A stretch of 64,000 nucleotides of DNA, taken from the NCBI GenBank assembly GCA_036346155.1, contig JARFIY010000379.1, positions 1,278,001 to 1,342,000 on the forward strand. Direction: 5' to 3'. The position numbers and the translations under genes are program-made. Source of the DNA: Sinelater perroti. Lineage: Eukaryota; Arthropoda; Insecta; Coleoptera; Elateridae. Shown one piece after another: positions 23,800 to 35,399 of the stretch; position 1 is the first letter of the stretch; each line of letters begins with the position of its first letter. The notes beneath the pieces were generated by a model. That model was not told where the DNA came from and made no database searches. It saw only the letters and a program-made list of their open reading frames with translations.

Positions 23800-24240
23800 G
23801 AAGAATGGAGCCCGCATAGATTTATAAATTCCCATAGAAGCTTAAATAAACGGGAGTATTGAAGACAAGCATATTTTTGATAATATTTATGTTGCATTTT
23901 TAATAAGTTAAAGTTAGCTAGGTTGCATTGTTTTCAATAAGTTTAAAATACCAGAATATACAAGTGTCAACCAAAATTTCAAGAAACATTTTTAATAATT
24001 GCATTTACAGTGTTGTTGTTTCCTATTAATTTTGTTTTATTACATTAACATTTAATTTGTTATATTCATTTTTGGTTTTACTTTTGCATGTTTGTATTTG
24101 AAAATAATATTTAAAGTTCACTTTAAAATTCATTAAAAATGTTAATTTGAAGCTTAACAATATAAGTGTTACATTTTATAGTTAATTTTGCATATTAAAT
24201 CAACAATTAACAAATTCAATCAATTCCTAAATTTGGAATT
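23800..24240. other. AT-rich stretch, nothing recognised
   Basis: Low-complexity T- and A-rich DNA, no features. Confidence 0.5.
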
Positions 24241-24254
24241 AAATGTGTGGTGTA

Positions 24255-25350
24255 TTAAATTCAGGGACTCCGAAAGTTATTCTTAAATTCGACGTCAAGA
24301 ACGGCTTTAATACTCTCAATTGAGTGAATACGTTGGAAACTATTAAGGATAAAATTCCATCACTTTATCCCTGTTTCCTGCAATGTTATGATCAAGATTC
24401 CTTACTTTTCCATGGCTCGCAATCTGTTGACTTGAGGACTGGTGTACAACAAGGTAACCCTTCCGGGCCTCAACTCTTTAGCTTGTGTATCCATCTTATA
24501 ATCATCAGACGCGAATGTGTGGTATCTAGAACAATAGCAGAAGACTCCAGTACTGTTTTACAAAATTTCCTATACACTAAATAACCTTTTGAGTCTTTGG
24601 GACTTGCCATCAATCCAAACAAATGTAATGTTTGTGTTTGTTTTTATTTATTCATTTTTTTTTTATGACGACCTATTTGTGGTAATCCAATTCAACGTTA
24701 TCTCACTAGGGATAACAGTAATATTTACTTGGAGCTCCAGTTCAACAGAGTACGATTAAAAAATGATGAGAGATTAATTTACTGATTTACCATCTGAAGA
24801 CCGATTGCTATTGGTCTTCGCCATCTGCTCTCCCCACAAATATATTTGCGAATCAAAAGCGGATAGTCTCGATTATCAAGGTCTCCATTGTTATAAGAGC
24901 ACAGGAAAGCACTATAGATATAAAAGAATGAATAAAGTCTTAAAGTGTGAATATTTTTCTACTGGTACACCTTTTTGCTTTGAACCTAATGGCTTATGTC
25001 GTGATGGAATAAAGGAAAAGTTTGGTTTGGAATTTCATATGCAGTGACATAGTGGCCCCTTCATACTTGGATATCTTTTTAAAGAAAACTGGTTCTGTTG
25101 TCAAACTAGCTGTTACAAAGAAGAAGAATAAGTACAAAACCATCATTGATCAAGGTTATCTATTCTTCCCCTTCGTTGTTGAGACTTTAGGTCCTTGATG
25201 CGAGGGTGCTATCACTTTACTTAATGATATTAGTTTACGTCTATGAATTATCACTGGTGAATTACGTTCTTGTTCGTATCTATCCCAGCGCATTAGTTTG
25301 GAAGTTTAACGTGGAAATCCTGCCTGCATTATGTGAACCTTCTATGTCCT
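24255..25350 (+). pseudogene. LINE family C copy 1 (RT with C-terminal CCHC remnant)
   Basis: The plus strand reads VILKFDVKNGFNTLN (motif A) and IPSLYPCFLQCYDQDSLLFH, then TGVQQGNPSGPQLFSLCIH (motif B, GxQQGDPxGP type), all before 24,600. A decayed SLGLAINPNKCNV block follows at about 24,595. After a deletion, VFAICSPHKYICESKADSLD and QGLHCYKSTGKHYRYKRMNK (24,813-24,940) correspond to a CCHC cluster, and DQGYLFFPFVVETLGP to the conserved C-terminal block at about 25,150. The 3' limit is near 25,350. Family knowledge: elements of this type carry the CCHC followed by a KRPD-type endonuclease signature; here that signature is destroyed. Not functional. Confidence 0.7.
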
Positions 25351-25499
25351 CATGGATACATTTTTTTACTTTCATTAATTTTTATTCGTTTTTACTTTTC
25401 ACAAATTTTCTCTTGCGAAATGTTTTAATAAAAATTTGTGTTGTCATTCTATCTAACTCACTTCAGAAGTGGACTTAATCTATAGTGCTTTTATATCAA

Positions 25500-27545
25500 A
25501 CCTTCAGAAACTTCTAAAAAGAAATCAGCAGATGTGGACGGGGTTCGGCTGTAGCACATAGTAGATTTGTGCTCCTTTTGTTGGGGATCACTCTTCAAAA
25601 TCGATCTCATCTTTAACTAAACTATGCAATCTGATGTTGGCCACTTCAGTTTGTCAGGAAGTTGTTCCAATTCTCTATGAGCGCCATTTTGCGCCCTGTC
25701 AAAAAAAGATGGCAGTATACGACCAACTGCTGTTGGCAGCTTTTTACAGAAGACTCACTTTTAAACTAGCCTGCAAATCTATTTATAGTATCAGTGGAGG
25801 ATTCGCAACTCGTGGAGGATCTGAGGCTGCCGTTTATTCTGTTAGGAATTTTCTAAAGAGTCATGCAGGGTCCAACAAAATTGTTTTGAAAGTTGATGTC
25901 AAAAACGCCTTCAACACTTTGAAAAGAAAAAAAATATGTTACTGGCCGTCCGCAAAAATTCCCTCGCTCTATCTATTCTTCATTCAAGCCTAGCAATCTA
26001 AATGTTCCTTATTTTTTCGGGACTAAACTGTTAATTCTTCTTCAGGCGCTCAACAAGACCACCCATCTGGCTTTTACTATTTAGTCTTTCGATTCAGCCT
26101 TAGATTCTGAACTGAATGTTTGGTATTTGGACGATGGAACTTTAACAAGACATCCCGATATTGTCCTACAAGATTTTAAATATCCATGTGATTTGTTTTC
26201 ATCGCTTAAACTACCAATTAAACCCAACAAATACGAGATATTCTTTTGGGTGATGTTGAAGAATAGTTTTATCCAGTTTTAAAGAAGTTTTCCCTGGGAT
26301 CCAGTTTAGAGGCAGATTTCTCTTCTTGGAGTTCCAGTTAACGGTAATGGAATAAAACCCACTTTTTATAAAAATATAGTTGAGATTAAGAAGCTTATTG
26401 CGACTACCATCGATCAAATCTCACTTTGCTTTTTATCTTCTTCAGTATCGTATTTTTATTTCTAAGTTGATTTATCTCTTTCAGACAACCCCACCACGTC
26501 AGATTCTGGATTATCTAGAATATATTAATGATCTCTTTTAGTCTGGTCTTGAATCTATTCTTAATATTTCCCTCATCAAAACACAGTGGAGGCAAGCTTC
26601 CTTCTCTGGCGGTTCTGTGGTCTAGGAATTCAAAAATCTCGGAACATTTCAATACCTGCCTTTTTGACCTCATTAAATAGTAATCACGGCCTTGTCAACT
26701 CAATTTTTAATTTTTCTCAAAACTTGGCTGAGAACCTATTTTACCGAGAAGCCATTGATGTTTAAGAAAATGAAAACATGAAATCTTTTCCGGATCAGCC
26801 TAATGTCCAAGAACAATGGGATAACACAAACCTTTTAAGAATATTTAATCCTTTCACTTTAGATACAAATTTAGGGAGGATTCGATTGAAACTCTTAAGC
26901 ATCAAGAGTCTCCTATTTGACTAACCGTCCCCCTTCTTTCTGGATGACAACTCCTTTCGTGTGGCAATAGGACTTCGTCTGGGTCTTAAAGAATATAAAC
27001 TTCATATATACGTTAGTGGAATGAACGTGAAAAGCAATGGATATCATCGTCTACATTGAAGAAAAGTGTAGGACGTCACCATCGCCATCGCAAAATAAAC
27101 GAAGTAATCAAACGCGCCATATGTTCTACTAATACACCTTCAATTTGGCTTCATGGCTTAAGTCGAAGTGATAAAATGACTCTTGTGCCATAAAGTAAGG
27201 AAAAAAATTTATTTGGGACTTCACTTGCTTAAAAACCAGGCGCCGTTTTTAAATTGGCTGCATCTAAGAAGTCTCTTAAGAAACTCACTGACCAGGCTTA
27301 CCTTTTTATTCCTTTTTCCGTAGAAACTTTTAGACTCTGGTATGATAACTTTCTCTTGTCAATAACATTGGCCTTTGCCTCAAATTTATTTCTGGTGATT
27401 CTCGTTTCCGTTTTTATTTGGTTCAACGTATTAGCATAGAAATTCAACGTAGTAATGTTGCCAGCATTCTGGGAACGTTCCCTCCGAACATCCCCATGGA
27501 TGAAATTTTTCTCTTACTCTAGTTATACGTTCTTTTACATTTATT
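25500..27545 (+). pseudogene. LINE family C copy 2 (RT with YLDD motif)
   Basis: A longer copy of the same family. RRLTFKLACKSIYS and GSEAAVYSVRNFLKSHAGS precede motif A, IVLKVDVKNAFNTLKR (about 25,880-25,925). Motif B is SSSGAQQDHPSGF near 26,035. Motif C is LNVWYLDDGTL near 26,115, intact YLDD. The thumb and connector continue (DILLGDVEE near 26,235; FLRQPHHVRFWI region near 26,490; LESILNISLIKTQWRQASF near 26,545). C-terminal parts are DNSFRVAIGLRLGLKEYKLH near 26,945, HHRHRKINEVIKRAI near 27,080, DQAYLFIPFSVETF near 27,290 and YLVQRISIEIQRSNVASILG near 27,415. Many stops and frameshifts. Its 3' end lies beyond NVASILGTFP at about 27,480. Confidence 0.75.
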
Positions 27546-28170
27546 CAAGAAAAGTTTCATTGTACAATATTCTAACATGAATATAGCACATAATATTTTC
27601 TGAATGACAACATATTGCCTTTCTATTGTCGATTCTTGTTGAATTATTTTTTATATGTCCTTGTTAATTTGTTATTAATTATAATCGTTGCTTATCTACT
27701 CCTAAAATATGTGGCATTTTCATGGCTATCAAATAAAAGTGTGTTTTCAATGCGTAAGCGTACAAGAAGAACGTCCTGAAATCCATCTGCCTAGACTGGG
27801 CCCCCAAACTCTCCACTAAGTCTGGTATCAAGATTTTGCTCCTTGACACCGCACTAAGGATTACGCAGGACCGGCTACGCACCTACACCCCCAACTTTAT
27901 TGTTGCCAAGAGTGGTCCCCTTGCTCCACGGCTGCAATCAAATAGACTTCTTTATTTAGGCGGAGTTGGAGAGAAAGGTCTGCGCTACTCCCCACTCATC
28001 TGTGGAATCTCTGAAGTGATTCCTTTTCAAGACCTAAGGAAAGTATCCATCGAGTGCCACCGGCGATGCTATTTCCAAGAAACTTCGCTCTCTTATCGGT
28101 GCAAATGGAGATGGATTCAAAAACTGGTTGTTGTTATATTATCTTAAGACCAATAAAGTTTTACTGTTAC
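27546..28170 (+). other. Unassigned coding-like block ending in AATAAA
   Basis: From about 27,720 the GC content rises and one frame stays open for 103 codons (27836-28147), reading for example TPNFIVAKSGPLAPRLQSN. An AATAAA occurs a few bases after the stop, near 28,152. No family is recognised. It could be the 5' ORF of another LINE C copy or the 3' end of a processed gene copy. The RTs on both sides argue for mobile-element origin. Confidence 0.3.
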
Positions 28171-28391
28171 AGTTCGGTTCATATTGTTTTTGAAATAACG
28201 GAATAATGGTCCAAAACTTTGTCCAAGTAATTATCTCGCACCTGTATTACCGACTAGTAGATTATTTCTGATCAAATTTTCCTTAACTTTTTAGACCTAT
28301 CACTAATTCATTATTCCTTTGCCGGTCGTCGTACTTCTAACCAAACCTCGCTAGTTTCTATTTTTCGCCAACCTGTCGTCAATTCTTGTTA

Positions 28392-29263
28392 CGAGGGTGA
28401 ATCAAATATAAACGACTTATTTTTTAAATAATATTTTATTTAAACTTGAAACAAAAGAAGAGCAGATTATTTTTCTACATAATCTCCTGATTTAGAAACA
28501 CATTTTTCCTAACGTGTAGCTAATTTTAAAATGCATTCCTCGTAGAATGAAGTTGGTCGTGTTTCCAGCCAATTGCGCACATAGACCTCAACCTCCTCAT
28601 CGCTATCGAATCTATCTCCTCCCATGGCTTCCTTGAGAGGACCGAATAGGTGATAGTCGCAGGGCGATAGGTCAGGGCTGCAGGGAGGGTGTTCAACTGT
28701 TAATGATGCAATTTTTGCTCAGTTGTCAGAAGGCGAGGCACCCACCTTGCGCACACCTTACGAAACCCTAGCTCCTCTGTGATCATCGAAAAAGTGCTGC
28801 CATAACTTATCCCAATCTCAGATGCAATCTCATCGATGTTCAGACGCTTGTCACCCTCAATAAATTATTGAACGCGGACAATGTTTTCGTTAGTGATGCT
28901 GGTGCGAGGTCGGCGATCATGGCTCTCATTTTCAACATTCTCAAGACTCTCCACGAACTTTTTGCGAACACTCTAGCTCGTGACAGTGTCTCTTCTTTGA
29001 ACTGCGCGGTCAATCTCCTCAGGATTTCAGCCGGTTTTACACCTTCCGCGGCGAGAAATTTAATGATAATACGCTGCGCAATTGACGACGGCACCTCCTG
29101 CTCAGACATTGTCACGACGGGTACTGACAGGAACGAATGAAATCGCCCGCCCGCTTCCCCCACTCCTGACATCCCTACCCAACACTTGACGAAGCGAGAA
29201 CTCTCGCGCGTTAATATTGCGCGCCCGAGATCAAAAGTCTCGTTTATATTTGATTCACCCTCG
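28392..29263 (-). mobile_element. Internally deleted mariner with perfect 24-bp TIRs
   Basis: Positions 28392-28415 and the reverse complement of 29240-29263 are identical over 24 bp (starting CGAGGGTGAATC), and both are flanked by TA, the mariner target duplication. The element is 872 bp, against about 1.3 kb for intact mariners. The minus strand encodes MSEQEVPSSIAQRIIIKFLA, VKPAEILRRLTAQFKEETLS (start at 29110). Frames then shift, with VCAQGGCLAF-like material and EHPPCSPDLSPCDYHLFGPL near 28,690 (third catalytic D), ending at the GDYVEK-type terminus near 28,480. The catalytic centre between is deleted. It could move only if supplied with transposase in trans. Confidence 0.92.
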
Positions 29264-29265
29264 TA

Positions 29266-29645
29266 ATTAGACCAATTTATCATCAACTCTTCTTTATCAA
29301 CCAACTTGCTAACTTTCGTCATTATTTCCTTTTTTATTGCTAATATTTATTGCTTTTTCTAATATAACTAATATTTGCCGGTCATAACCAACACAATTGA
29401 TCTTTACTTAGTTTTAACAGGTCTATTACTGATAATAGTCGCTTCTTGTTATTTATCAAATATTTTTATTTAATTTCTTCCAAATATAACGTATAATCAA
29501 TATTTAGTGATTTGCATTGGTTTAATGCTTTTTCTGAAGTGATCACACGTCTCTTAAGTTATATTTTCCACAATTTTACTTGTATTCCATCTTCAGCATG
29601 TTTATAACTTTTATGTCTTTAAGTCGGAGTGTAAGGGGTCTCATA
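29266..29645. other. AT-rich flank, nothing recognised
   Basis: Sequence between the mariner right TA and the start of LINE A copy 2. T-rich, no ORF of note. Confidence 0.45.
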
Positions 29646-29649
29646 ACAT

Positions 29650-32520
29650 CGAAGGACCCAAATGTCAACCCCACCTGCACAAGAGGCGAATACCGCCCGG
29701 TATACCCTGCTAGAAAACAAACGGGGCTCTAGCGACCCAGCATCGGGGGGTATAACCTAATACCAGTTGTCTCGAGGTAACGGGGCCCTTGCGGTTGGGC
29801 TAGTCACCCGCGCAAGGTAAGCAGATTCAGAGACCCAACAACAGCCTCGGAAACGGGCCGAATACTGGGAAACGGACTCGGCGAGAAACAAGAAAAAGAA
29901 TTGGAACATAGAATATAAATGGTGTAAGTAGAAAAGAAGCAGAAATTGTAGAAGAAATGGCCAAATACAGTATGGAGATACTGGGTATAAGCAAAATTTT
30001 AAAAAAAGAGACGGGAGACAACTGTTAGGTCAAGATTACCAACTTATATACTCAAGATCAGCAGAACGGGCTAAACCTACTAAATGAAACAGTGAGAAGC
30101 AATGAATGCAAGAATATTATATGTGGACCTAAAACTGTAAGAAGAAATAAATATGTCCCCACAGAAAACTCCACAGAAAAAAAAAAGGTATTCTACGAAG
30201 AACTTCAAATAGAAGTAGATAAAGGTAGAGAAAAAAGCAGACACATACTAATAAATGAGGACTGAAATATGAGAACAGGGAATAGACAGGATATAGGATA
30301 CGGAACAATAGGCAAATACGAAGAAGAAACTGTCTTTAACAATAACAAATGAAGAATGATAAATTTTTGCGTCACCAATCAAATGCTTAGAAATGGCCGC
30401 TTTAATCATAAGATAATGCATAAAATTATTTTTGACGCGGTAGGAAGAGAAGTGAAAACCATTAACGTCTATATAACATACAACAGAGAAGCAAAATATG
30501 CCATATTAGATGTAAAAATAATAAGGGATGCAGAACTCCATATGTCCATACAAACTACAGACTGCTAATAACAGACACCGGATTTTATAGTAGGAAACAA
30601 AATCAATATAAAAAAATAAAGATCTCCGAATTAAGGAAACCAGGAAAAGCGGAGAATTTAAGGTCGGGTTAGAAGAGACTTTATAAGGATGGGAAACGAA
30701 AGAAGCAGGAAGGAAGTAATTGGCCTATAGAAAATAAGTGACAAAAAGGACAATACTAAAAACGGAAATAGAAGAACAGGCAGTAAAAACTTGCGGCAAG
30801 ATAGTAGTAAGGAAAAGCCAAAAAAGAACTCGGTGGTGGAATGACAAAGTAAAAACGAAAATAAAGATCAAAAAGAAAGATATACAAAGTAAGAAAGATT
30901 ACGTCAAACAGCACTATGTAATTCAACGAAACAAAGCCAAAGAAGCTGTTCAAAGAGCAAAACAAGAAATTTGGAAATAATTCGCAAGAACTCGAGACAA
31001 AATTCAAGGAAGACAATGGAATAGAGTTTGGAAAATCATTAAAGGTCTAAGAGGAAAATATGAAGGCAGGTATTGGGCATAAAAAATAATAAAGGCATCA
31101 TGGAAACAGAAGCAGATCTGGAGAGAGCATTATAACAAAATATTTAAAGAAAATAGTATCAGAAGTAGAAAAGAAGAGAAACAGTCAAAGAAGAAGAAGA
31201 AGAAGAAGAAAGAGACATATAAATGGAAAAGGTGATAGAAGCCGTGGAACATATAAAACTAGAAAAGGCCGGAGGCGGAGGTGACATTGCTACAGAAATG
31301 ATAAAGAGAAAGAGTACTAAAATGGATAAAAGATAATGTCAACTAAGCCTGGAAAGGGAAAAATACTAGATGACTAGGAAGAAAATATAATGATAACCCT
31401 ACATAACAAAGGAGATACAAATGATTACGACAAATAGAAGGCAATATGCCTCTCCTCTATAGCACAGAAGGTATATTCAGGAATCCTAAAAAAAATATTT
31501 TACTTGAAGAAGTGAAAAAAAATATGCGAAGAACAAGCCGCTTGCAGACCCCAAAGAAAAACGCAAAACCATATATTTGTACTAAGAACAGTCATAGAAA
31601 AAATATTAAAAAGAGAAAACCCATTGTACCTGGTATTTATAGATCTAAACTCGGCTTTCATCACGGTGCCCAAACAAACAATATGGAATGGATTAACCAA
31701 ACTAGGAGTAACATGCCAACTACAACAAGTCATAAAAAGAGTATACACTAAAGCAAAAGGAAGAGTGCGAATTAAAAGGAAGGAACCTCAAAGCTTTAAA
31801 ATGAAAAAGGGATTAGACAAGGTGATTTACTGAATCCTTTACTGTAAGTAATGAAAATCAAGAAAAATGATACGAACGAAAACAAGTATAATACGCAACG
31901 GAGTGAGCTCGAACGAATCAACAACTATGAATATTTAGAAACGATAATAAACAAAACTGGAACGATAGAATAGAAGATTCTAAACAGATGAGACAGAGCA
32001 AACAAAGTATATTATACGATAAATAAATCAATAATAAAAAAGGGAGTAAGCACTCAAACAAAGCTTAGAGTGTATAAAAACACGCATAAAACAGTATTTA
32101 CGTATAAGACTGAAATCTGAACAATACAAGACTAAACCAGAAGTCAAATAACTTGGAGTGAAATAAAATTCCTAAGAAGACTAATCAAGAGAATCTTAAA
32201 AGACCGCATAAGAAACACAATAACTGGAGAAGAACTAGGTCAAGAACCGCTAGTGCAAGAAGTGGAGAAAGAACAATTTTAGTGGTATGAGCACATAGTA
32301 TGTCAAGAAATAGAAACCCAAGATAAATATTGAAAGCAAGGCCAGAGGAAACAAGCAGCAGAGAAAGGCTAAGGGAAACGTGGGAGCAAGTCCAGAAATG
32401 AGAGCAGAAAGAAGAGGAAAACAACTAAAAGAAATAAAAAGAACGGCAACCGGAACAGTTCCCAGAAGTGGATAAGGACCCGACACTCTAAGGCATACGG
32501 AGAAGGAAAAGAAGAAGATG
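29650..32520 (+). pseudogene. LINE family A copy 2 (near full length, decayed)
   Basis: The 5' head near 29,657 (CCAAATGTCAACCCCACCTG) is shared with the minus copy at 59.7 kb. The endonuclease starts NWNI..near 29,900 with EEMAKYSMEILGISK near 29,955, and INFCVTNQMLRNGRFNHK (30,361) marks its distal half. The linker has SQKRTRWWNDKVKTK near 30,815 and KEAVQRAKQEIWK near 30,940. RT traces are LYLVFIDLNSAFITVPKQTI (motif A, 31,625) and a degraded motif B near 31,805. The C-terminal part has NNYEYLETIINKTG near 31,918, KLRVYKNTHKTVFTYKTEI near 32,060 and FLRRLIKRILKDRIRNTI near 32,170. Numerous stops and shifts make it dead. Confidence 0.83.
31188..31211 (+). repeat. (AAG)n microsatellite
   Basis: About eight AAG units inside the decayed LINE linker, a Lys/Glu-rich area prone to such expansion. 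Confidence 0.85.
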
Positions 32521-32870
32521 TCTTTGAGCCATTTTTTAAAATTACCTTTTATATTAGCTTTCTTCTACTAAAATGATGTACTATATGGAAAACATTGATT
32601 GTAAGCTTGACTGAACAGGAATTTTAAACTGCACTTTGATATAATTCAATTAGCACCGCGAGCGATCAGTACGTAGAGATGAATGCATTCAGCCGGGTGC
32701 GTTGTATAGTTCCGCGGTAACTGTTACCAGGTTTGGTTAAATTGGAGCACTGTTTGTAAAGGTCACTATATTGTTTGAACACTACACATTACCTATGCTG
32801 CTTACAACACTAACTTACCCTGCACAGTCCAGTCCCTCCCCTAACTTAGCCTAGTAATTGTCTACGGGAG
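32521..32870. other. Nothing recognised
   Basis: AT-rich spacer between LINE A copy 2 and the minisatellite. Confidence 0.4.
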
Positions 32871-32875
32871 CTACA

Positions 32876-33105
32876 ACATCTGGTGGAGCTCCACGGGGAC
32901 GATGGCACACCTGGAGCATTTAGTGAAACCTACGGCGACGACGGCGTACTTGAAGCAATTGGTGGAGTCCACGGGGATGGTGATGTACCTAAAACATCTG
33001 GTGCAGCCCACAGAGATGACGTTGCACCGGGGTAACCTGGTGTCCAACAGGGACACTGACACGTCTAAAGCACGTGGTGGAGACCATGGAGGCAACGGTA
33101 TCTCG
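32876..33105 (+). repeat. 39-bp minisatellite, open as 13-residue repeats
   Basis: About five and a half diverged units of 39-40 bp. In the frame of ORF 32902-33225 the units read LVKPTATTAYLKQ, LVESTGMVMYLKH and LVQPTEMTLHRGN, so the period is 13 residues and the frame is kept over the repeats. The block sits at the 5' edge of jockey copy B1. It may be a degenerated ORF1 segment or 5' repeat of that LINE family. No host function is visible. Confidence 0.8.
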
Positions 33106-33229
33106 ACTGGGTGGCTACGCACGGTGTGGGTGGATGAATTGGCTGAAGCAGTTAGAACTGTTGGGGTTACTGATTGCCTCAAGAAAGTTCTCTTATTGCC
33201 TCGGAGAAAAGACCAGAAATTCTGAGAAA

Positions 33230-35360
33230 GATTTCCCCAGTCGCCCTAGTTATATCCACTCGGCGCGCAACCCCAATCCGAGGTTGCGCGCACAACTCTG
33301 TCGCTTTGCCGGGCGAGTGTGGGGATTGGTCGGCTGTGGGTTTCCGCAAAGTTGATGGTGACCCAGAATTGGACGGTTGGTCGTGGCGGCTTAGCGATCC
33401 GCAGTGGGGCCGAAAAAATCACAATCACCTCACAATCCGCTCCAGTAAAAACCTGGAGGAGGCAGTAAGCAACCTCACTGCCTCCATCCAGGATTCCATC
33501 GCCATCAATACCAATTCCGTCCGTACCGGAAATAGACGCGACCTCCTGCCTCCAGAACCGAAAGGGCGGACCAGAGAAAAAAATCGGGCGCGATGACGCC
33601 CGCATCGGTCTCTTCACCCTGACAACCTGAAAGAATATCAAAGACTGACCGCTGCAATCGAGAGCGCCGTCGCGGAACACCGCAATGACAAATAAAAAAG
33701 CAAGCTGGAGGCTCTCGATGTGGCCGACAACAGTCTGCAGAAGATGGTCAAGGTCTTGCGCAACAAGTGTTTCTTCATCCCGCCCATCCATGGAGAGCGT
33801 GGCGTAACACACACACGCGCCAAAAAAAGTCAAGTTGTTTGTTAATTGCTTAAAGCAACAGTGCACTCTCGACTACACTAGCGCCGACCTTGACCATATG
33901 GACAGCGTCGATTGCGCTGCGCTGGAAACACCTGGAACCAATTTTATCCGAAGAAGTCCTCCAGCTGATCTGGGCCTTGAAGCTCCGAAAGGCGCCTGGA
34001 GCTGATGGCATCTCCAACCGAGCGCTACAGACCCTTCCAAAAAGGCAGTCGTTTTGCCAACACTTCATCACATTCCGAGTTCTTGAAAAGTTGCAGACGT
34101 CGTGATGCTCCCAAGCCTAGGAAACTGGTATTTTTTCCCAGGATTATCACCATATCAGCCTCTTGCCACTCTTGGGGAAGCTGATGGAACGCATTATCCA
34201 TTGTCGGTACAGACAGCGGTCGAAGAACTCCAACTGATTTCGCAGAATCTGTTGGATTCCGTTCTGGCCACTCCATCACTCATCAGCTATTCTGGGTGGT
34301 GGAAAAGATTTTGGAAGGCTTCCTCAAGAAGCTCCACACTGCAGCAGCCTTTTTAGATGTGGCCAAGACCTTCGACAAGATTTCACACAAGGGCCTCGTC
34401 TACAAAGTAGCTTCAGCGTCCATGTCGCTACCGATAATCCAACTGATTCGGTTTTTTTTCCGCCATAGGTTTCGAATCAAACTCGGTGTCGTAAAGTCAT
34501 CAGAGAGGCGTCTTTGAGCCGGCATCCCTCAAGACTGGGTGTTGTCCCCGACGTTATTCAACATCTACGACCGGGACATCCCCACGACGCCCTCCATGAC
34601 ATGGCCTAGTATGCAATAACACAGTGGTGCTATCAAGCTTGCAAAACCCCACGATGGCAATCCAACGGGCCAAAGACATGGCGAATAAGCGTCAATGCAT
34701 ATATAAGCAATGTCGTCCTATTCACCACCAACGTGGGACTTTGTTGGTAACCTGACCTGGCGAAACTCAGAATCTTCAACCGGGAGGTACCCTGGAAAGA
34801 AGAGGCACAATACCTGGGAGTGACTTTAGATGAGATCTGGCGGTAATGAAGTAGAAGGCAGCCCCGACAGGCCCTTGGCTCCCTCCTCCATTCTCGGAGC
34901 AGGCCGTCCTTCCAAAACAAACTGACGATTAATAACACCATTATCCTCCCGATTATAATGTATGCATGCCCCGCCTGGAAATTTTGTGCAAAAATTCATA
35001 TAAACTAGATGATACAGAACCGAGCCTTAAGGTTCATCTTTGACGTTTCCTGGTACATCAAGGATACAATTCTTCACCGCAATGCCAATGTGCCAACCTT
35101 CTAGAAGTTTACCCTCCAGAACGCTCAGAGGCTTTTTTCAGCATTCAAGGACACAAAAACCCAGTCATCCGTGCCCTGGATGACTATGAGTTGGACAGAG
35201 ACGCTTGCCGAACGCGTCCGAAGATTTTGATCCCCCGTAAAGCAGTACAGGGGCGGCCTACCGTAGGCCCACCACCTTCCAAACCAGGTCACCGCAAAGA
35301 TGGGGGTTAGGGCTTAGACTCAAGAACCTCCAACTACAAGACGAAGTCAAAGTAAAAAAA
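33230..35360 (+). pseudogene. jockey-like LINE copy B1 (ORF2: linker and RT)
   Basis: Linker: SSKNLEEAVSNLTASIQDSI, RRDLLPPEPKGRTREKNRAR (33,440-33,590), then TAAIESAVAEHRND and FIPPIHGERGVTHT near 33,780. RT: EEVLQLIWALKLRKAPGADG (33,945; the KAPGxDGI fingers motif), ADVVMLPKPRK near 34,096, KKLHTAAAFLDVAKTFDKIS (motif A, 34,330), AGIPQDWVLSPTLFNIY (motif B, 34,520), and a scrambled motif C. The thumb and RNase-like tail are visible to the shared 3' phrase AACCTCCAACTAC at about 35,329. The endonuclease is essentially missing. Large ORFs on the opposite strand here (for example 33246-33866) are mirror effects. Non-functional. Confidence 0.85.
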
Positions 35361-35399
35361 ATGCAAACAGAGTTGGGGACCTAGTAGCGTAACCTGTAA

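Noticed and set aside
33246..33866. 206-codon ORF on the minus strand
   Set aside because: It mirrors the plus-strand jockey linker (RRDLLPPEPKGRTREKN region), has no domain of its own, and the plus frames match a known protein.
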